This document shows positions 23,401 to 36,073 of a DNA stretch of 64,000 bases, piece by piece. The stretch is from Symbiodinium natans. Taxonomy: Eukaryota; Sar; Dinophyceae; Suessiales; Symbiodiniaceae. Numbering within the stretch: the stretch's first letter is position 1; each line of letters begins with the position of its first letter. The stretch spans positions 248,001 through 312,000 of the forward strand of contig CAJNDS010002397.1 in the NCBI GenBank assembly GCA_905221605.1. The letters run 5' to 3'. A program made the position numbers and the translations under genes. A model generated the notes under the pieces. The model saw only the letters and a program-made list of their open reading frames with translations, ran no database searches and was not told where the DNA came from.

Positions 23401-24832
23401 ACAGACAAGTGCATGAGAGCCCAAAAGTGGCATCTGATGTCAGCCTTCCACATGCGGACAAGATATTGGCAAAATTGCCACCTCAAGCGTATCAAACCTC
23501 CAAGGAAATTTGTTTATAGTTTTTTAGCACCATGGGCAATGGCTGCTCTGAGCTCTGGACAGGTAAGGGGAGCAGTGTTTTGCCTGTTCTCAGTGGGACG
23601 CGTTAGGACGTGTCAACCGTCAACCCTTCTGAGCTTCGTGAATCTGCCAGACTCTTGCTGGGCTCCGCTGCACGCCTGGCTCACCAGTGGCCGCCGAGGT
23701 GCGACGCCACGTGCTGCGAAAGTTTACTCGAAGTCGAAGCATGACGAATCGCAGCTGTTCTCACATTGCAGAATGCAGTCGTGCGTACCTACGCTGGCCT
23801 TTTGCTGGCTCAAGTTGCAAGGCGACCTCGTCCTCTACGGCTTTCCTCAAAGACCTCGTGGGCCCGATGCCACAAAGGCATTGTGCATGCTTGACGCATG
23901 CGTGGAGCTGGGACATCAATCGGAATTGTTTCCAGCTTGCTGATTTCAGCGGGTGCAAGATGCTTCAGTGTGCGTGCGCAACACGATCTTGGTTCGGTCT
24001 GATGTAGCCTCAACACCGCACTCTTCATGACGGAGGCAAATGGGAGCTACGTCCTGTGTGGTGCGTCTTGTCGGCAGAATCCGGTGCGACCTTGGCCAGA
24101 GCCGCTGACTTGCTGTGGAAATGCCTAGCACATCCCATCTGCCCAGGAACACCATGGGCGCCCAGTGTTTCAGCATGTAAGTGGGACAGGCCGGGTATTG
24201 TCCGAGTGTAGGAGCTCCAAGATTATCAAGAGCAATACATACTTGCGTAGACGCGTAGGATTAGGAACCGACCTGTGAAAAACCAACTTAAGACTTGTCT
24301 GTTCAGAGCATCTTTGGTTGCCACTGTGTTTCATGTGCACTGGCATCATACCTTTGATAGTGAGCTCGATGTATAACACCCATTTCAAGGTAAACTTGAG
24401 AAGGGACTTTCCAAGCATGCACTAGCAGCTGTATGGCCAGCCCAGTGATCACAACTATGGATCCACAAGTTCTAGTCAAGTCTTGACCGGACGCGTCAAT
24501 GGTCAAAAAGGTCCTTTCAACACAGCCCCTTAGGAACGTGAGCAGCACAAAAAGCTCAGACTTCGGGACAACGCTCAAGCTGCTTGTCTTTGCCGGTTGT
24601 TGAACTTGCGTTGCTTGAGGACGCATGAGGTCTTGTAACTATCCAGCAGAGAGTTACAAGCGAAGAAGCCGCAAGGGCAGAAGACCATGGATGCAGCCGA
24701 ATCAATGCATCAGAGGGGGCTGCTTATGCATATGTTGTCTCCATTTGGTAAGGATCTGTCTATATATGCAGTTTCCCATCACATTCCGTACGGAGGTCTC
24801 AGAAGGGTGTGCAGCACCTTGCCTGTGAGCAG
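20486..24832. other. Gene-poor stretch after PEX7
   Basis: The last PEX7 exon must lie in or after this stretch but was not found. Two TTTAGGG units occur near 20659-20674. The only frame with a coding look is at 22237-22423 (listed separately). A 317-codon frame at 22990-23943 has no recognisable fold and its composition changes along its length, so I treat it as chance. 24172-24832 holds no supported gene. Confidence 0.4.
22237..22423 (+). CDS. Possible coding segment of unknown product
   Basis: ATG 22237 opens 34 codons of helical, basic sequence (LVRKTVLKKAFMNDFVQ) ending at TGA 22339. One base further along, a second frame from 22340 gives EAFKILQDLKIL and CKACAEKPFNGF, ending at TAG 22421. 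The two pieces look like one protein broken by a single-base shift or by a very short intron. No family recognised. Confidence 0.3.
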
Positions 24833-25277
24833 GACCTTTCATTTATTTCTGGGACGAGCGCGATGGCGACAACTGGCTGGGATCTTACAAGCTACGAAAG
24901 ACTGACATTCCGCACTGTTGCTGGAAAGCACTGCCGAACGATGCCATGAGCTGCGCCTGCCGTACGACACAGGGAGTATGGAGTTCTGTGCTGCCAGAAG
25001 CCCCGCAGCTAGGCGTGGCTGGTGGTTGGGCCCCACTGTGGGTGCCGCAGAGGTTTGGGCATACAACGCGGAGGTGGAGGCACCTGCACATAGCCTGCCA
25101 TGCCCACGACCTCGCTCTGTCTCCCTCTATATGTCTCTCTCGCTCTCTCTCTTTCTCTCCTGTGGGCTCCAGTCCTCACCTGGGGTTCAATGCACCCCAT
25201 CGTGCAGGAAGGACCTCTGCCACCGACACAGTCCTGGCGCAGCCCATGGCATGGCCCGATCCATCCAAGTCTGAAAG
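24833..25277 (+). CDS. RDG/GWW/VWAYN-domain protein, three exons, function unknown
   Basis: Exons are 24833-24875 (FIYFWDERDGDN), 25013-25079 (RGWWLGPTVGAAEVWAYN...) and 25208 to about 25276 (EGPLPP, then SWRSPWHGPIH). The introns are 24876-25012 and 25080-25207, both GC-AG; the first splits the Trp codon after DGDN, giving RDGDNWRGWWLGP when joined, and the second is in phase 0. From memory, a domain with RDGxxFxGWWFGPxVGxxxVWAY followed by GWKVPYDGP is common in predicted proteins of Symbiodiniaceae; I know of no assigned function. Upstream the protein must continue (the first exon starts in phase 1), possibly from ATG 24687. A GT follows the last exon. No membrane segment or catalytic motif is visible. 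Confidence 0.65.
25123..25160 (+). repeat. CT-rich tract
   Basis: A (CT)n-like pyrimidine tract lies inside the intron 25080-25207, upstream of its acceptor, and probably serves as an extended polypyrimidine tract. A similar pure (TC)n tract lies near 25878-25901. Confidence 0.7.
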
Positions 25278-28200
25278 TCAAGCATGGCCCCCAGAGTATC
25301 TTCGAGTGGGGCGCAGCATGGGACGGGCACGAAATGCATGTCTCACATTGTGTCTATACAAGAGTCGGGACGAGCGGCGGAATATGACAATAACATCGCA
25401 GTACTTGAGCCCTACTGTATTGGGTTCCTGATGTGTTTTGATGCTATTGCCGTGGTTGTATCTGCATGTCGTCTACACGGTCTCTTACACCTTCACCTGT
25501 CCCTGGCTTGGCAGCAGGATGCAGCAGCATGAACATGTTTCTGTGCACAAAGGTACATCTGGCCTCGAACTACGCTGAAGGCGCTGATGCAGGTTGGCTC
25601 ATCACACGGCATGTGCCCAATGTTGGCTCGCTTGCATGTGGCTTCCTGGCTTTTTCCTCTGCAATGTAGGTCTGAGTCAGGACCGTTCTTGCCTGGCTCA
25701 TCATTGAAGTCTTTCTTTCTGTGTCTGTTGAATCCTGTTTCCACAGTTGAATATTCTTAAGCCCAAAGGCGAAGACTGTGGCTGCCGAGCCTGCAGCACC
25801 AGAGGTGCAGCGCGTGGCGTCGTCCTCAACCATTAGACCCGCTAGTAACACTCAGAGCACACTGCTCTAGTGCTTTTGAATCTCTCTCTCTCTCTCTCTC
25901 TGTTTCATTTGGACAGCAAGTATTTAATAGCATCCAGATCGCATACAGACCGCATCTAAAGCAAGGTTCCGGACTGGCTTCAGAACCCTGGCGAGGCGGA
26001 GGCGAGAGCCCGCTTCCATAGCGCATGCCGCACCGGCCGGGCCACCCCAGCAACGGAACGTGCATGTCAGCGGAGTCAGCGGTCCAAGCGGCGCAACCCG
26101 GACTTTCCAGTCCGCCCAGTTGGGTTGCGGATACGGAAAGCGAGCATGGGTCAAGGAAAAAAACTGGAGAGCAGGCGACGCGTCATCCCGACATCTTGAG
26201 CAGCGTAAGGGAGCTTGCTGCGGATCCCTGAAGCCTTGTTTGCCCTGAATAGCAGCAAAGTTAAAGCTTGCCGAGTGAGAAGGCTGTTTCTGGCACTTGT
26301 TGTGCGCCGCCAAACGAAGCTTGTGTTTAGGGTGGCGGTTCCCAGGCGGGTCCCAGGGTGTCCCAGCAAGGTAAAGGTCCAATTTCAGCAGGTGGATGCC
26401 GGATGCCGGGTTGGGAAAAGGGGAGTCGCAAGGAGACCTTGGTCTGCTTGTTTCAGAGCGCTTCTCGGGGGTGGAGGCGAAGTCATGTGGTTTTGACGTC
26501 TTCGCTTGCACTCATGGGCTTGTTGCACTCTACTCCCACTTTGTTCTTGCACTCTTGTTGTGTTCGTACGCTGTTTTAAAAGTGGTTTTTGTGCGTTTCT
26601 CCGCCAAGTACATTCAGAGGTTGCCCTGACAGAAGACTCGACACAGCTGGGTAGCTGCGGGGCCTGCCTGCCATGCTTTTCAGAAAGAGCACGGTGCCAA
26701 GAGCGCATCGAATGTGGAATTTTCTGCACTGTGCACGAGCGGAGAGAGCTGAGCGCAAGTGGCGTGCAGCTCGCAAGCCAGATCTGTCTCGAGCCGCTTT
26801 GGAATGCCGAGCCCAGAAGCTTGTCCGTGAATGGAAGGAGGTTGTTCGGTACGCCATGCCTCGGCAGATGTAGTGGCTTCTGTGGACTGGCTGCCTTTTC
26901 TAAAGCTTCCCGCATAAGGAGCACATTGCACCATCCTTTCAATGAGCAACTCTTCACTCGTATTTCCAAGATCCCAGGTGTGTTTCTGGTGAACCTGAAG
27001 CGTCTTTGCCGGCACTACTTTTGCCGGGCTTGCGCCAAGCGGACACTTGCCTGGTAGATCAGCATGGCATGGAGATGAGCATGGACTGACTCGTCGTAGC
27101 ATGGACCAATGGATGCCATGTGCCGCACTGCGAGGATGTTGCTGGAACAAACAACTCTGGGCATTCGCCCGCTTCAGGAGGAAAGCGGCTGGCCAGTTTC
27201 GCCCTCTTTTAGAGATGACCCATGCAACAGTTATGTGCAAGAATTGCAAGTTCTCAGTGTCAAGGCCTACCGCTGGTAAACAAGGGTGTTGACATGCCAT
27301 GACATGCCATGACATGCCATGCTGCATGTGCTCAGTTGTGGCAGGAGATGCAGATCGGGATGCTCGAGGCTCGCCTGCAGAATCTCTGGGTGTCCCAACC
27401 TACTGCAACTTTGCCGCTTTCATGCGCATGCTCCGATGTCCCATGAGATGCCTTAATTAAGGATGGTCTTTCTTCAGTGATGGATGGTGCAGGAAGGCGA
27501 GTGGGAGATCTCGCGATCTGCTCAGCAAGTTGCTTGCATCACTTGGCCGAGAAGTCTGAGTTGGTCACTCGCCGAGGTTTGGTCCGAGACAGGCCAGCGG
27601 CTGTGTGCCGGCGAGATGTTCCTGGTTCTGACTCAGTGGCTCGGACGTGGTGTTTTTCTGAGACTGTGACACACCACTTTGCAACTTCCGTCGTGCTGTA
27701 GACCTTCGCAGCTTAATGTTTGGTTCACTTGACCATTGCGCCGGTGATGGTCCACGTCAATCCCACATGCTGTGAGCTGAGGTTGCAACGTTTGAGGCAC
27801 CTGGAGGCTGCCTTGTCACGTTGCCACAGCAGCGCTTTGCAAAGCATCTGATTCATGACCGTCCATGTCACCGCAGCTGCTTCTGTGGCACTGATGCTTG
27901 GGAAGGATGCAGAGGAGGTTTTCTGATGTCGCACGGAGATGGTGCGGTAGTTTGCTGTGACGTCACTTTTGCAAACCGGCTGTGCCAAGACACGGGCTGC
28001 AGGTGGGCATGGAGTTTCGCTTCAAGGTGCCTGAGCACCACATGAGCACGCATCATGCACACATTCAACGTTGCACCTTCAGGGCATCATGAGTGTCCCA
28101 ACGTTTTTGCTGGCAAGGAAGGCGAGGCCCTGGTGATCCGACGAGGTGGGGCAACAGCCTGCATCTGTACATATATATATATGATATATGGTTCAAACAT

Positions 28201-31071
28201 AGATATAATTTGAATATGAATATAAACATATACAGGAAAATGAATACATAACTATGTGTTTATGTATGTGCATGACTGATAGTGTTGTATATACACTTGT
28301 ATACAAGCATACATGCCTGTTAATGATCGAGCATGCAAAGCCGGAGCAACATTTGCTTGACTGTGCTTCGTATGCTCCTCCATCGGCAGTATGGGTAGCA
28401 AGAGAGAGCGCAGCAGCTGCAGAATACCGCCAGAACTCTTCAGGCCCAAATTTCATGGGTGCCTTGGTGTGGTGTCTTTCATCAACGGGTGATACGTGTG
28501 CTGCTTGAGATAGTGTAGTTAGCGCACCCCTTCCCCCCCACCCATTTGCGACACGATGAGTATGATGTATGGTTTTGTAGCAATACCTCTTCATGATGGA
28601 CGGTGTGTTTTTTAAGCTTGTAATTCCTTTCGGAACGACCCGGACCTGGACCCGGACCCGCACCCGCAACTCGCGGACCCCCCGGACCCGGACCGGACCT
28701 GGACCTGGGATCCGGACCCGAGCAAGAAACACCATATCGCCCATACTCTGCAGACGAGGGGTTGTTGGGTCGTGAACAAGTGATGTCCTCACCCGCCAGC
28801 TTCTCGCCTTTCAGCTCGGGTCTACTTGTCTCGTACTACTGAATCCTACTGCTGTTGCTGCTCTTGCTCCAATTTGCCTCCGACTACAACTTGCGCTTTT
28901 GCCACTTTTTGCCGCTGCCATTCTTGGCACTGCTGCCACTGCTGCCACTGCTGCCACTGCTGCTGCTGCTGTTGCCACTACCACTGCAGCCACATCTCGG
29001 GCCTCTTGAGTGCCTGCAGGAGTCTTGTTGGGATGTCTTCTGAAGGGAGCCTGGCGTACACTCAAGCGGATGACGCATGAGGAGCCTTAAGGCGTCAGCT
29101 ATTCATTCCGGGCCTTGCTTCTTACATGGAGATGCAAAACTGACCGTCCGGTGCCCTGCAAGGAGTTTCTGCAGGAAGGTCTTGAAGATGTGGCGGTCAC
29201 CAGCCGCCTGGGCCTGGGCTCATTTGTTGAAAAACAGCAGCATTCTCCACAAGAAAAGCCGTTGATTCTAGAACGTGCATCAGCTTGCAGTAGTTCGGAG
29301 CATTCTCCTTGGGAGCAGTTGGTAGTTGTAGTGTAGGTTACACATGTGACCTTTTGTGGCCCATCACTGAGGCAACATAAAGGATCTGCGATCAAAGCCT
29401 GGAGCCGCAGTTTTTCACGATCACTGGAATGGCCAGGGGTTTCGAGGGTCAAAAGGAGCTTTGGATTGACAGGTAACAGATTCCCGGGTCTGTGCAAGGA
29501 TGCCATGAGTCGGTACATGCATGATTGGTCGCAAAGTTTGACACTTGAGTTTGTTGTAGCTCATCGACTTAACCCTTGAGTTGGGTCTACTTCATCCGCA
29601 AATCATGAGAGCTGTCTTGTCTTCTGGTATATTCTTGTAACTTTTGTGTTTTCTACTTTTGCTAATACGAATACAATTAAAGCTGTGAGAACCATCTGAT
29701 AGTGGTTTCTCACAGCACCCGCCTCGCAGCCTTGGGTGTGGAACGCTGATTAATCCGAACAATACTCTAAAGAAAGATCTTGCAGGATTCTCTGAAAACT
29801 CTTCTGCGAGCATGTGTCAGCGAAAGACAGAGGGAGAGAGAGAGAGAGACAGATTCCCCTGAAGAAGAAGAAGGAGAGACAGAGGGGGGGGGGTGGGCGC
29901 CGAAGCGCGCAGAAGAAGCAGAGACAGAGAGAGTGCCTGCCAGTGCCTGGCCTGCGAGGTTTATCGTGTACAGCGGCGGAGAGTTCAGCTGCTGGACCGC
30001 GTTTCAGGAACACCAGGAACCCAGAGCTGGATGCGCCTGTCAGGTCTTGTGCTGAGGCGATGTGAAAATTTCATGTTGCAATCCAAGGCTGCTGGACTTG
30101 CAAGCGGTGCTCCTTGGAGACGCTTCGCTGCCTTGTAGCCTTGATGTGGGACCGAGATTCAGTGAAACTCAGGGCTCAAGATGCCCAGCTGGGTTGAATG
30201 CACCGGCTGCAAGATTTCCCAAGCACAGAAATGAATTCAACAAGGAACACCTCCAGCGATTTCAAGTGCAAGCTGTGTCGCTGAGCTGCACGAAGCGAGA
30301 TGGGTCAGTGCCAGTGACATGGTCGACTGCATAGCCTGAGCCACGACTGCCGAGCATTTCTTGAAAGGTGGGGGTCCGCCGCAGCGACCGGAGGAATCCC
30401 AACCGAATTTCAATCCTATGGGTCGTTAAACGCACAGCGCTTCCTTCTGCAACAGGACGTGCCGGAGCAGAACTTGCCGCTGGACCGCTTCGGAGCTGCG
30501 GCGCTGAGGACCGCCCCTCCGCCAAAAGCATACAGCACCTTGGGCACCCAAAGAAGAACCCCCCCCCTACTCCGTACCTCTGAATCTCAAGACACAACAG
30601 ATCGGACGCCCTACTATGACTATAGGACACCCCCCCCTCTGGAGCAGCCTTGGGGTTCAGACTTCAGAATGCTTTTAAGACTTTGTCTGCTTTACACGTC
30701 GAAGCTGTCAAAAAGCGTCACAGGAGTCGCTTTGCTCTCCGGCCGCAGCTGCATTGGGCAGTGCCTTTGCAATGCCAAGGGCCCAGTGATGAGGGGTTAG
30801 CTGGCATTGGCTTTCAATCAGCTGCAGGCAAGGCTTCAGACAGTGTGCAGCAAGTGTCTCTCGAATTGTCTTAAGCCAACATCTCCCAACATAGGTCCTT
30901 AAAGCAAACCAAGGTCCCCTGTGTCGGAATGGCGGTACCGCTTCCGTCACCCCAATGCCGAACCTGCGCGAGGCAGTGTGATCAGGTATTTGAGATGTAG
31001 GAGCGACGTGGGTGACTCGTTGAGGGCAGTGTGTTGTGGTTTTGGGACCTCTTCCGACTCTTCCGTGTTAG
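25278..31071. other. Long stretch with low-complexity repeats and no supported gene
   Basis: Simple repeats found: (TC)n near 25878-25901, three copies of gacatgccat near 27292-27321, TA-rich sequence about 28168-28330, a GGACC/GGACCC tract about 28635-28725, CTGCCA/CTG repeats about 28918-28990, and AGAG followed by poly-G about 29826-29897. A basic, Arg/Ala-rich frame at 26700-26873 (AERAERKWRAARKPDLSRA) has some coding look but no family. On the reverse strand near 27725-27900 a frame vaguely resembles PPR spacing but lacks the conserved residues. Confidence 0.4.
28635..28725 (+). repeat. GGACC-type short tandem repeat
   Basis: Irregular tandem units of ggaccc, ggacct and ccggac make up about 90 bases. 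On either strand it translates to an RT or RV dipeptide series, which I regard as an artefact. Confidence 0.75.
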
Positions 31072-33828
31072 AAGGCGCCCTTCGACTGGTTCAGCCTGGT
31101 GGATGTGGCTGGAGCAGGGAAGCTAACCCTGCCGCAGCCTCGTGCTAGAACGGTCTACAACGCCTTCAAGGGTCTTCAGAAGTTGCGCAAGAATAGCTTG
31201 GATGAGTCGTACATTGCCAGCCAGACATCGCAAGAACAGAAATCGGTAAGTCGCTTGTGTACCCTTGTGTTTGCGTGCATGCAGTGGGGCTTGATGGCTT
31301 GCGCCGAGCTACGGAGCTATAGTGCGTTGATAACAAGGACTTAACAGTGCGCCACAAGTTGCAACTCCTTCCGGGCCCGATATCGGACGGCGTCTTCGAA
31401 ATCGAAGGTTCTACTTGTGTCTGTACAATGTAGCCATAATTCGGTTAATCGTAAAATACCACACTCCCCAAGTTGGCACGCACCAGCTACAGTTGCTGAT
31501 CAACGTGACCATAGGCTTTAAAACTCAAAGACATGACGAATGAAAGCTTCTCATTCCCAGTTCAGTTGAATAGATGAGGCTCATCTGGGCCGTTTCGTCT
31601 GAGGTACGAGTTGGCGGCCGGTCTGGCGACCGTCTTGCCTTTGAGTTCAGAGCGCCCGGACCTCGGTGATCGGTGACAGGAGAGAGGCCAATTCTGGTCG
31701 GAAGCCCGGAAGCCACTATGCCGTCGTGACAGCTTTCGGTGTAGCCTTGCTGCAAGATGTTAAGGCTTGGAGTCAGAGCTCCAGCATCAGTTTTCTGGGC
31801 TTCAGTGGCCCATCAATTACGAGCAGTTTGCACAGCAGGACTGCTCTGGCATGCTGTCAAGATGTCAGCGTACAGTGGGAGCCGTGAACGTCAGGAGGGC
31901 CCAGCGCATTGGGCCATGAGACAGCTGGAGGCCTTCCGGTCTGCATTGCTGCCATTGGCTACCCTTACCATCAAGCATCGCATCGGTGATGTCGCCACGA
32001 GGGCTCAGACAGGTCGTCCCGAGCCGGCGACTTGGACGGTTTCCGCCTTGACAGGCGCTACATCGCCACGAAAACGGTGCTAGGCGGTGAGCCTCGGTGA
32101 GCTTCGCGACGCGGGCTTTAGAAAGTAGTAAACCCGGTTAATCAAGAGCCTATCCAGGCTTGCTTATTCTAAAGCCTGTGGCATATAGCGGCCCTGACAC
32201 TCTACAGTACAGCATGTCAGACATCGTCGGACTCGTCTGACCCAGCCGTTTGCCACACCGCACGAAAACGTGACGGAGCAGTTTACTTGACATGCGTTTT
32301 GCCCATGTTTGCTGCTTCCTTTTGCAAGCCTCAGGTTAGTTTCAGTTCCTCACGTGGTGTGTTGACAGGGCCCCGAGGAGGAAGCCCTTGCGCAGACGGT
32401 GTGGGAGGCACGCCGATTTCTGAACGCATAGTTCTACAGGGCAAGGCCAGGCAACACCGTGAAAACTAGTAGCAGCTGTTGCGAGTGGCTTATCTCTTAA
32501 TTGACCTGTGATAATCAGCGATGGATGGTGATCACTCTCCTCGAGCATGGAACGATAGACGAACAGCACTTTGAGTTTAGACTGGAATGCGATAGCTCGT
32601 GACTGCTACTTTTTAATCGGTTCGCTGCTGGGTGGCCTGCTCACAGACCGTATCACGAAGTGCCAGCTTGTGTGTAGTTCAAGTTTAAGTCCGTGAAGTA
32701 TTGCATAATGCATAGAAGTTGCTTGAGCTCATGCTGCCTCTATCTAAATCCCGCCCTCAGATTCTCCCAGGCTTTGATTTGATTTAAGCCTTCCTGGCAC
32801 AACAAACCTGAGAAGAGAAAGCTGCGTATGGTTGGCGCCTTGACGTGTCTTGACCATGCTTTCAGCTGCATCAGAACGTGTAGCTCCCGTGCCCACCGTG
32901 GAACGCAACAGAGGGCCAAGCCAGGCCTAGGCGTCAGCTTCAATCCCATCCAGGCGTTCCAGGAGCAGTACACTGGTGCCGCAGAGCGCGGCATGTGCCA
33001 GCTGTGGGTGTTAGGACTCTGCACTATGCCGGTTGGCTGTACTTGAGTTCACTTTGGGTTTAGCGTTACGCGTAGGTAGGTTGCACATGCAAATAGAGGT
33101 TGATTGATAACATGTTTGCAGCTGCTCCCATTCTCTTGCCAAGTATCGACGATGTTTGCAGCCTGGTGTTCCCTCGTTTTTTCCGCCAGTCAAGCTTGAG
33201 GTACATGGACACGCCGGTCGGGGAGGATGACATCAAATACAGATGGAGGAACTGCCAAAGCATTCGCACCGCTAGTGCTGCATCGTAAGTTTTGCTTGCT
33301 GTTCCAGCTAGGCTGCCGATTTCCGATGTCCTTTGAGTATTTCTGATTGCGACGTTGTAGGAACGCCACCACATATATAGGTCCACACCCAACTTCGGAG
33401 AGGCGACTCCGTGACACCTTTGGCATCACCAGTGAGGAGGCCGTCCGACCTCCCGGTAGTTCGTCAGAAACTCGAGTACTGGACTCCTAGCAAAGTATTG
33501 ACCTCTCGCAGTTTCAAGTAACCACGGAGGGATGCAGGGACTGTGAGTGGCTCGCCCGGCAGCATTACACCCGTGCTTGTGGAGACCGCGCGGGCCAGTG
33601 TGTTGAGCAGTTGACGGTCTGAAGGGTTTGACGTCAAGCACTCCTTCCGCCATTCTTCCTCTCTTGCCCTCAATTACCTCCACTCACGTGGACCCATGGC
33701 GGCAGCTTGCGCTGCAGATCACATCAAACAGGAGATCCACCTGACAGGCTGCGGACATCATGCAGACGGATGCACTTCCCCTAGTCATCGACTCCAACTA
33801 CGTGCAGGTCCAGACTGCTCAGCGAACG
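31072..33828 (+). CDS. Exons of one or more unidentified genes
   Basis: Several exons look genuinely coding but I cannot name the product. 31072-31245 (58 codons, phase 0, ending at a GTAAGT donor) contains FDWFSLVDVAGAGKLTL, which resembles a degenerate EF-hand loop, followed by a basic helix. 32055-32086 encodes RYIATKTVLG between AG and GTGAGC. 33201-33284 (YMDTPVGEDDIKYRWRN) joins in phase, through a GT-AG intron (33285-33360), to 33361-33455 (PTSERRLRDTFGITSEEA). About 33749-33828 (DIMQTDALPLVIDSNYVQ) ends at GTAAGT. Only the 33201-33455 join is verified by phase; whether all belong to one gene is inference. Confidence 0.5.
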
Positions 33829-35812
33829 TAAGTGCGGGTTTGCTTTCGAGCTCGGCGATTGCAGGCTGAGAGGCTCCTAGGGCATGCGTGAACTATTGTT
33901 TGGTGCGGAATTTCTTGCGGTGCCAGTCGCCGCACGCAGTCGGTGCCATGACTGCGGCCATAGAGCTTTGCACACATGAATGCACGGGGCAAGAAGATTC
34001 ACATTGTTTTCATAGCAGAGCATGTTGTCGACTGGCAGCATTAGGACATGCTAGTATGCCGAGGGCCAAACGGAACAACATATGCATGGACACGAACTGA
34101 AGGCAACAGGAGCTCAGACAACTGGAGCCTGCACAGTGCCAGCAGCTATTTCGCAAAGACCTTGGAATAAGAGGACTTGTCGCATCATTGTCATGCGTAG
34201 CATCTCCCAGTGCAATGATTTCTATTGACCGCGCCGTTGCCGCTTACACCTCAGTCCGTTTACTTGATGGATGTTGCTAGTCGGATGCTGCAGTATGCCG
34301 CTGTGCCTTCTTGTGGAAATTAATGTCTCCCAACGCCGTTGGGCTTCTGTGCGTGGACCAGGTTCTGGTTGCAGCCGTTCTGCTTCAAGGCCTGTTGCGC
34401 CTGCGCGGCAGCACTGAGGCATGCGCGGCATGAGCCTGCGCGTGACTTTTTTGGACATCGCCTCAGTAGTCACCTGTGGTTCCAGGTTCGATTCCCAATC
34501 GTTCATGTATGATTGTAGTCTATGAATTGAATAGTTGTCCGTCATGTACAGCGAATCACAGTGTAGCCCACAAGCGTGATCCAGAGCCTCGGCCAGCAGG
34601 TGTGGCGAAGCAATGTGGCCGCTGAGCTCTCCATGGTGCTTTGATGCAGCTACAGTTGGAGTTCTCCACAATGGCTAAGCAGCATAGGGGGTATGGCGAT
34701 AGGCACATGAAGCCCTCGGTTGCTGTGGAGGCAGCCTCCCTGCTCGAAATGCAGGGGAATCCGGCGGTGGAGGCTACTCTGAGCGCATGGAACTCTTGAG
34801 CACGTTGTGTGAGAGGGTGAGAGTGTGTGAGTGTGTGTGTGTGTGAGAGTGTTTGGGCATGTGGGGGAGTTGTTGGCAACACGCTCCTTTCTCAGCTCAG
34901 GCCGCGCGGCTCATATACTTAGGTGCAAGTTAGCTGCAAAGTGCTGCATTAGGATTGTAAATTATGTGGTATCCTCAAAGGGCCAAGTTCGAAATTGATC
35001 TCGAGTGTCAAGATCTTTACAGCAACACGCCCACAAGCAGTTCATTCAAGAAATATCCCGGGTGGGCAGAAAAACCTCCGGTTGTTGAGTGGCTTCCAAA
35101 ACAGGAGGCATCGGGCTAGCAGCCTTTGTCCGATCACATTCCGCAGTTTTCATTATCTTTCGGCGCATGCTCGCGACATATGGGTATTTCCCGAGATAGC
35201 GGACCCCCTCATATTCAAAAAAAATTGAACTCCTAATTCTAGGAACTCTAAAATGGGGAGACCTGTTTGTGGACACCCCCAGATGTTCCATGGGCAACAA
35301 GGCCTCCGAGCCTCTGCTGCCCTCTGCCTTGCGGACCTTGGCGGATCGCAAGACCCTGGTAGAAGGCCCCCCTCGACTCGCTTGACTCTCTTGACTCTCT
35401 TGGCCATCTTGGCCATCTTCAGGGCTTACAGGGTTGTCTGAGTCTGAGCTGTCCTTGAAGCAGCTGGGCTGCAGGACAGATCGCCGACTACGATCGGATG
35501 ACTTGGTTTCAGCAAGCCCTTTTCGACACGTCAGCCTTCCAGGCCGAGATGGATGCGCTTTGCTTCGCAAGCTTCCATGCTGAGCCCTACTGCTAGTGCC
35601 AGCACACTCCCTGCCACTGCAGAGGCCCACGCGGACTGGCTGAAAGAGTGGAGACAGGACGGTATACTAAGAAGTAGAGTATAGTAGCAATTAACATGCG
35701 TATCTGATATGCTTGGTTTCCACCGGGTTCGCAAGGCATTCCGGCCTGAAGCACCTGTGTAGCCAGAACTCCATTCAAGAACGGAGAGTTTGGGTAAGCA
35801 TTGGCCGCCCAA
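33829..35812. other. Spacer with one small possible gene
   Basis: Contains a (GT)n tract near 34829-34851 and, near 35380-35425, 9-base tandem pairs (ttgactctc twice, then ttggccatc twice). Apart from the 42-codon frame at 34671 no coding signal is seen. Confidence 0.4.
34671..34799 (+). CDS. Small open frame, 42 aa, unknown
   Basis: ATG in an acaATGG context begins a well-ordered short peptide (HRGYGDRHMKPSVAVEAAS, then LLEMQGNPAVEATLSAW) that ends at TGA. Amphipathic helix composition and absence of overlapping alternatives give it a coding look. It could be a first exon read through to a chance stop rather than a complete gene. No family recognised. Confidence 0.3.
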   Translation: MAKQHRGYGDRHMKPSVAVEAASLLEMQGNPAVEATLSAWNS

Positions 35813-36073
35813 ATGTCAATACTTCAGGAGTGGGCGGCGAAGCTCCGGCCCAACTCCGTGCCCCGTGCTCCCATCGTGGGTTCGAGTTTTCCCAAAGCAC
35901 GGGAAGATGCGGACGATGGAGATGCAGAAGATGTAGATGATGCAGGCGCCCAACTCTGCGATCCAACATTCAGGGCTAGAAAATCATCGCGACGCTGCCT
36001 TCGGAATCTTCAAGCATCTTCAGCATTCAGCAGACGCCTCGCCCTTCAGACTTGGAGGTTTGGAGCCCTTTGA
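35813..36073 (+). CDS. Possible gene start with acidic stretch, unknown
   Basis: ATG 35813 begins MSILQEWAAKLRPNSV followed by an acidic run (EDADDGDAEDVDDAG) and then a basic Arg/Ser tail to TGA 36071. The first half looks coding; the tail may be intron read-through. A second coding-like exon follows at 36342-36501 (ARAVIRLWRRKQAALEKYGTDW), bounded by AG and a GT donor and resembling a degenerate IQ or basic helix. Whether the two belong together is not known. Confidence 0.35.
   Translation: MSILQEWAAKLRPNSVPRAPIVGSSFPKAREDADDGDAEDVDDAGAQLCDPTFRARKSSRRCLRNLQASSAFSRRLALQTWRFGAL

Noticed and set aside
22990-23943. 317-codon + strand frame
   Set aside because: No fold or family, composition shifts along its length, many Cys/Ser/Arg codons typical of chance frames, and other frames across it are also open for long stretches.
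27725-27900. PPR-like frame on the minus strand
   Set aside because: Spacing is vaguely right but the ISAC/EK/W17 residues are missing and there is no second repeat.
28840-29080. Leu/Pro-rich or Cys/His-rich protein
   Set aside because: It is translation of a CTG/CTGCCA simple repeat; no frame is favoured.
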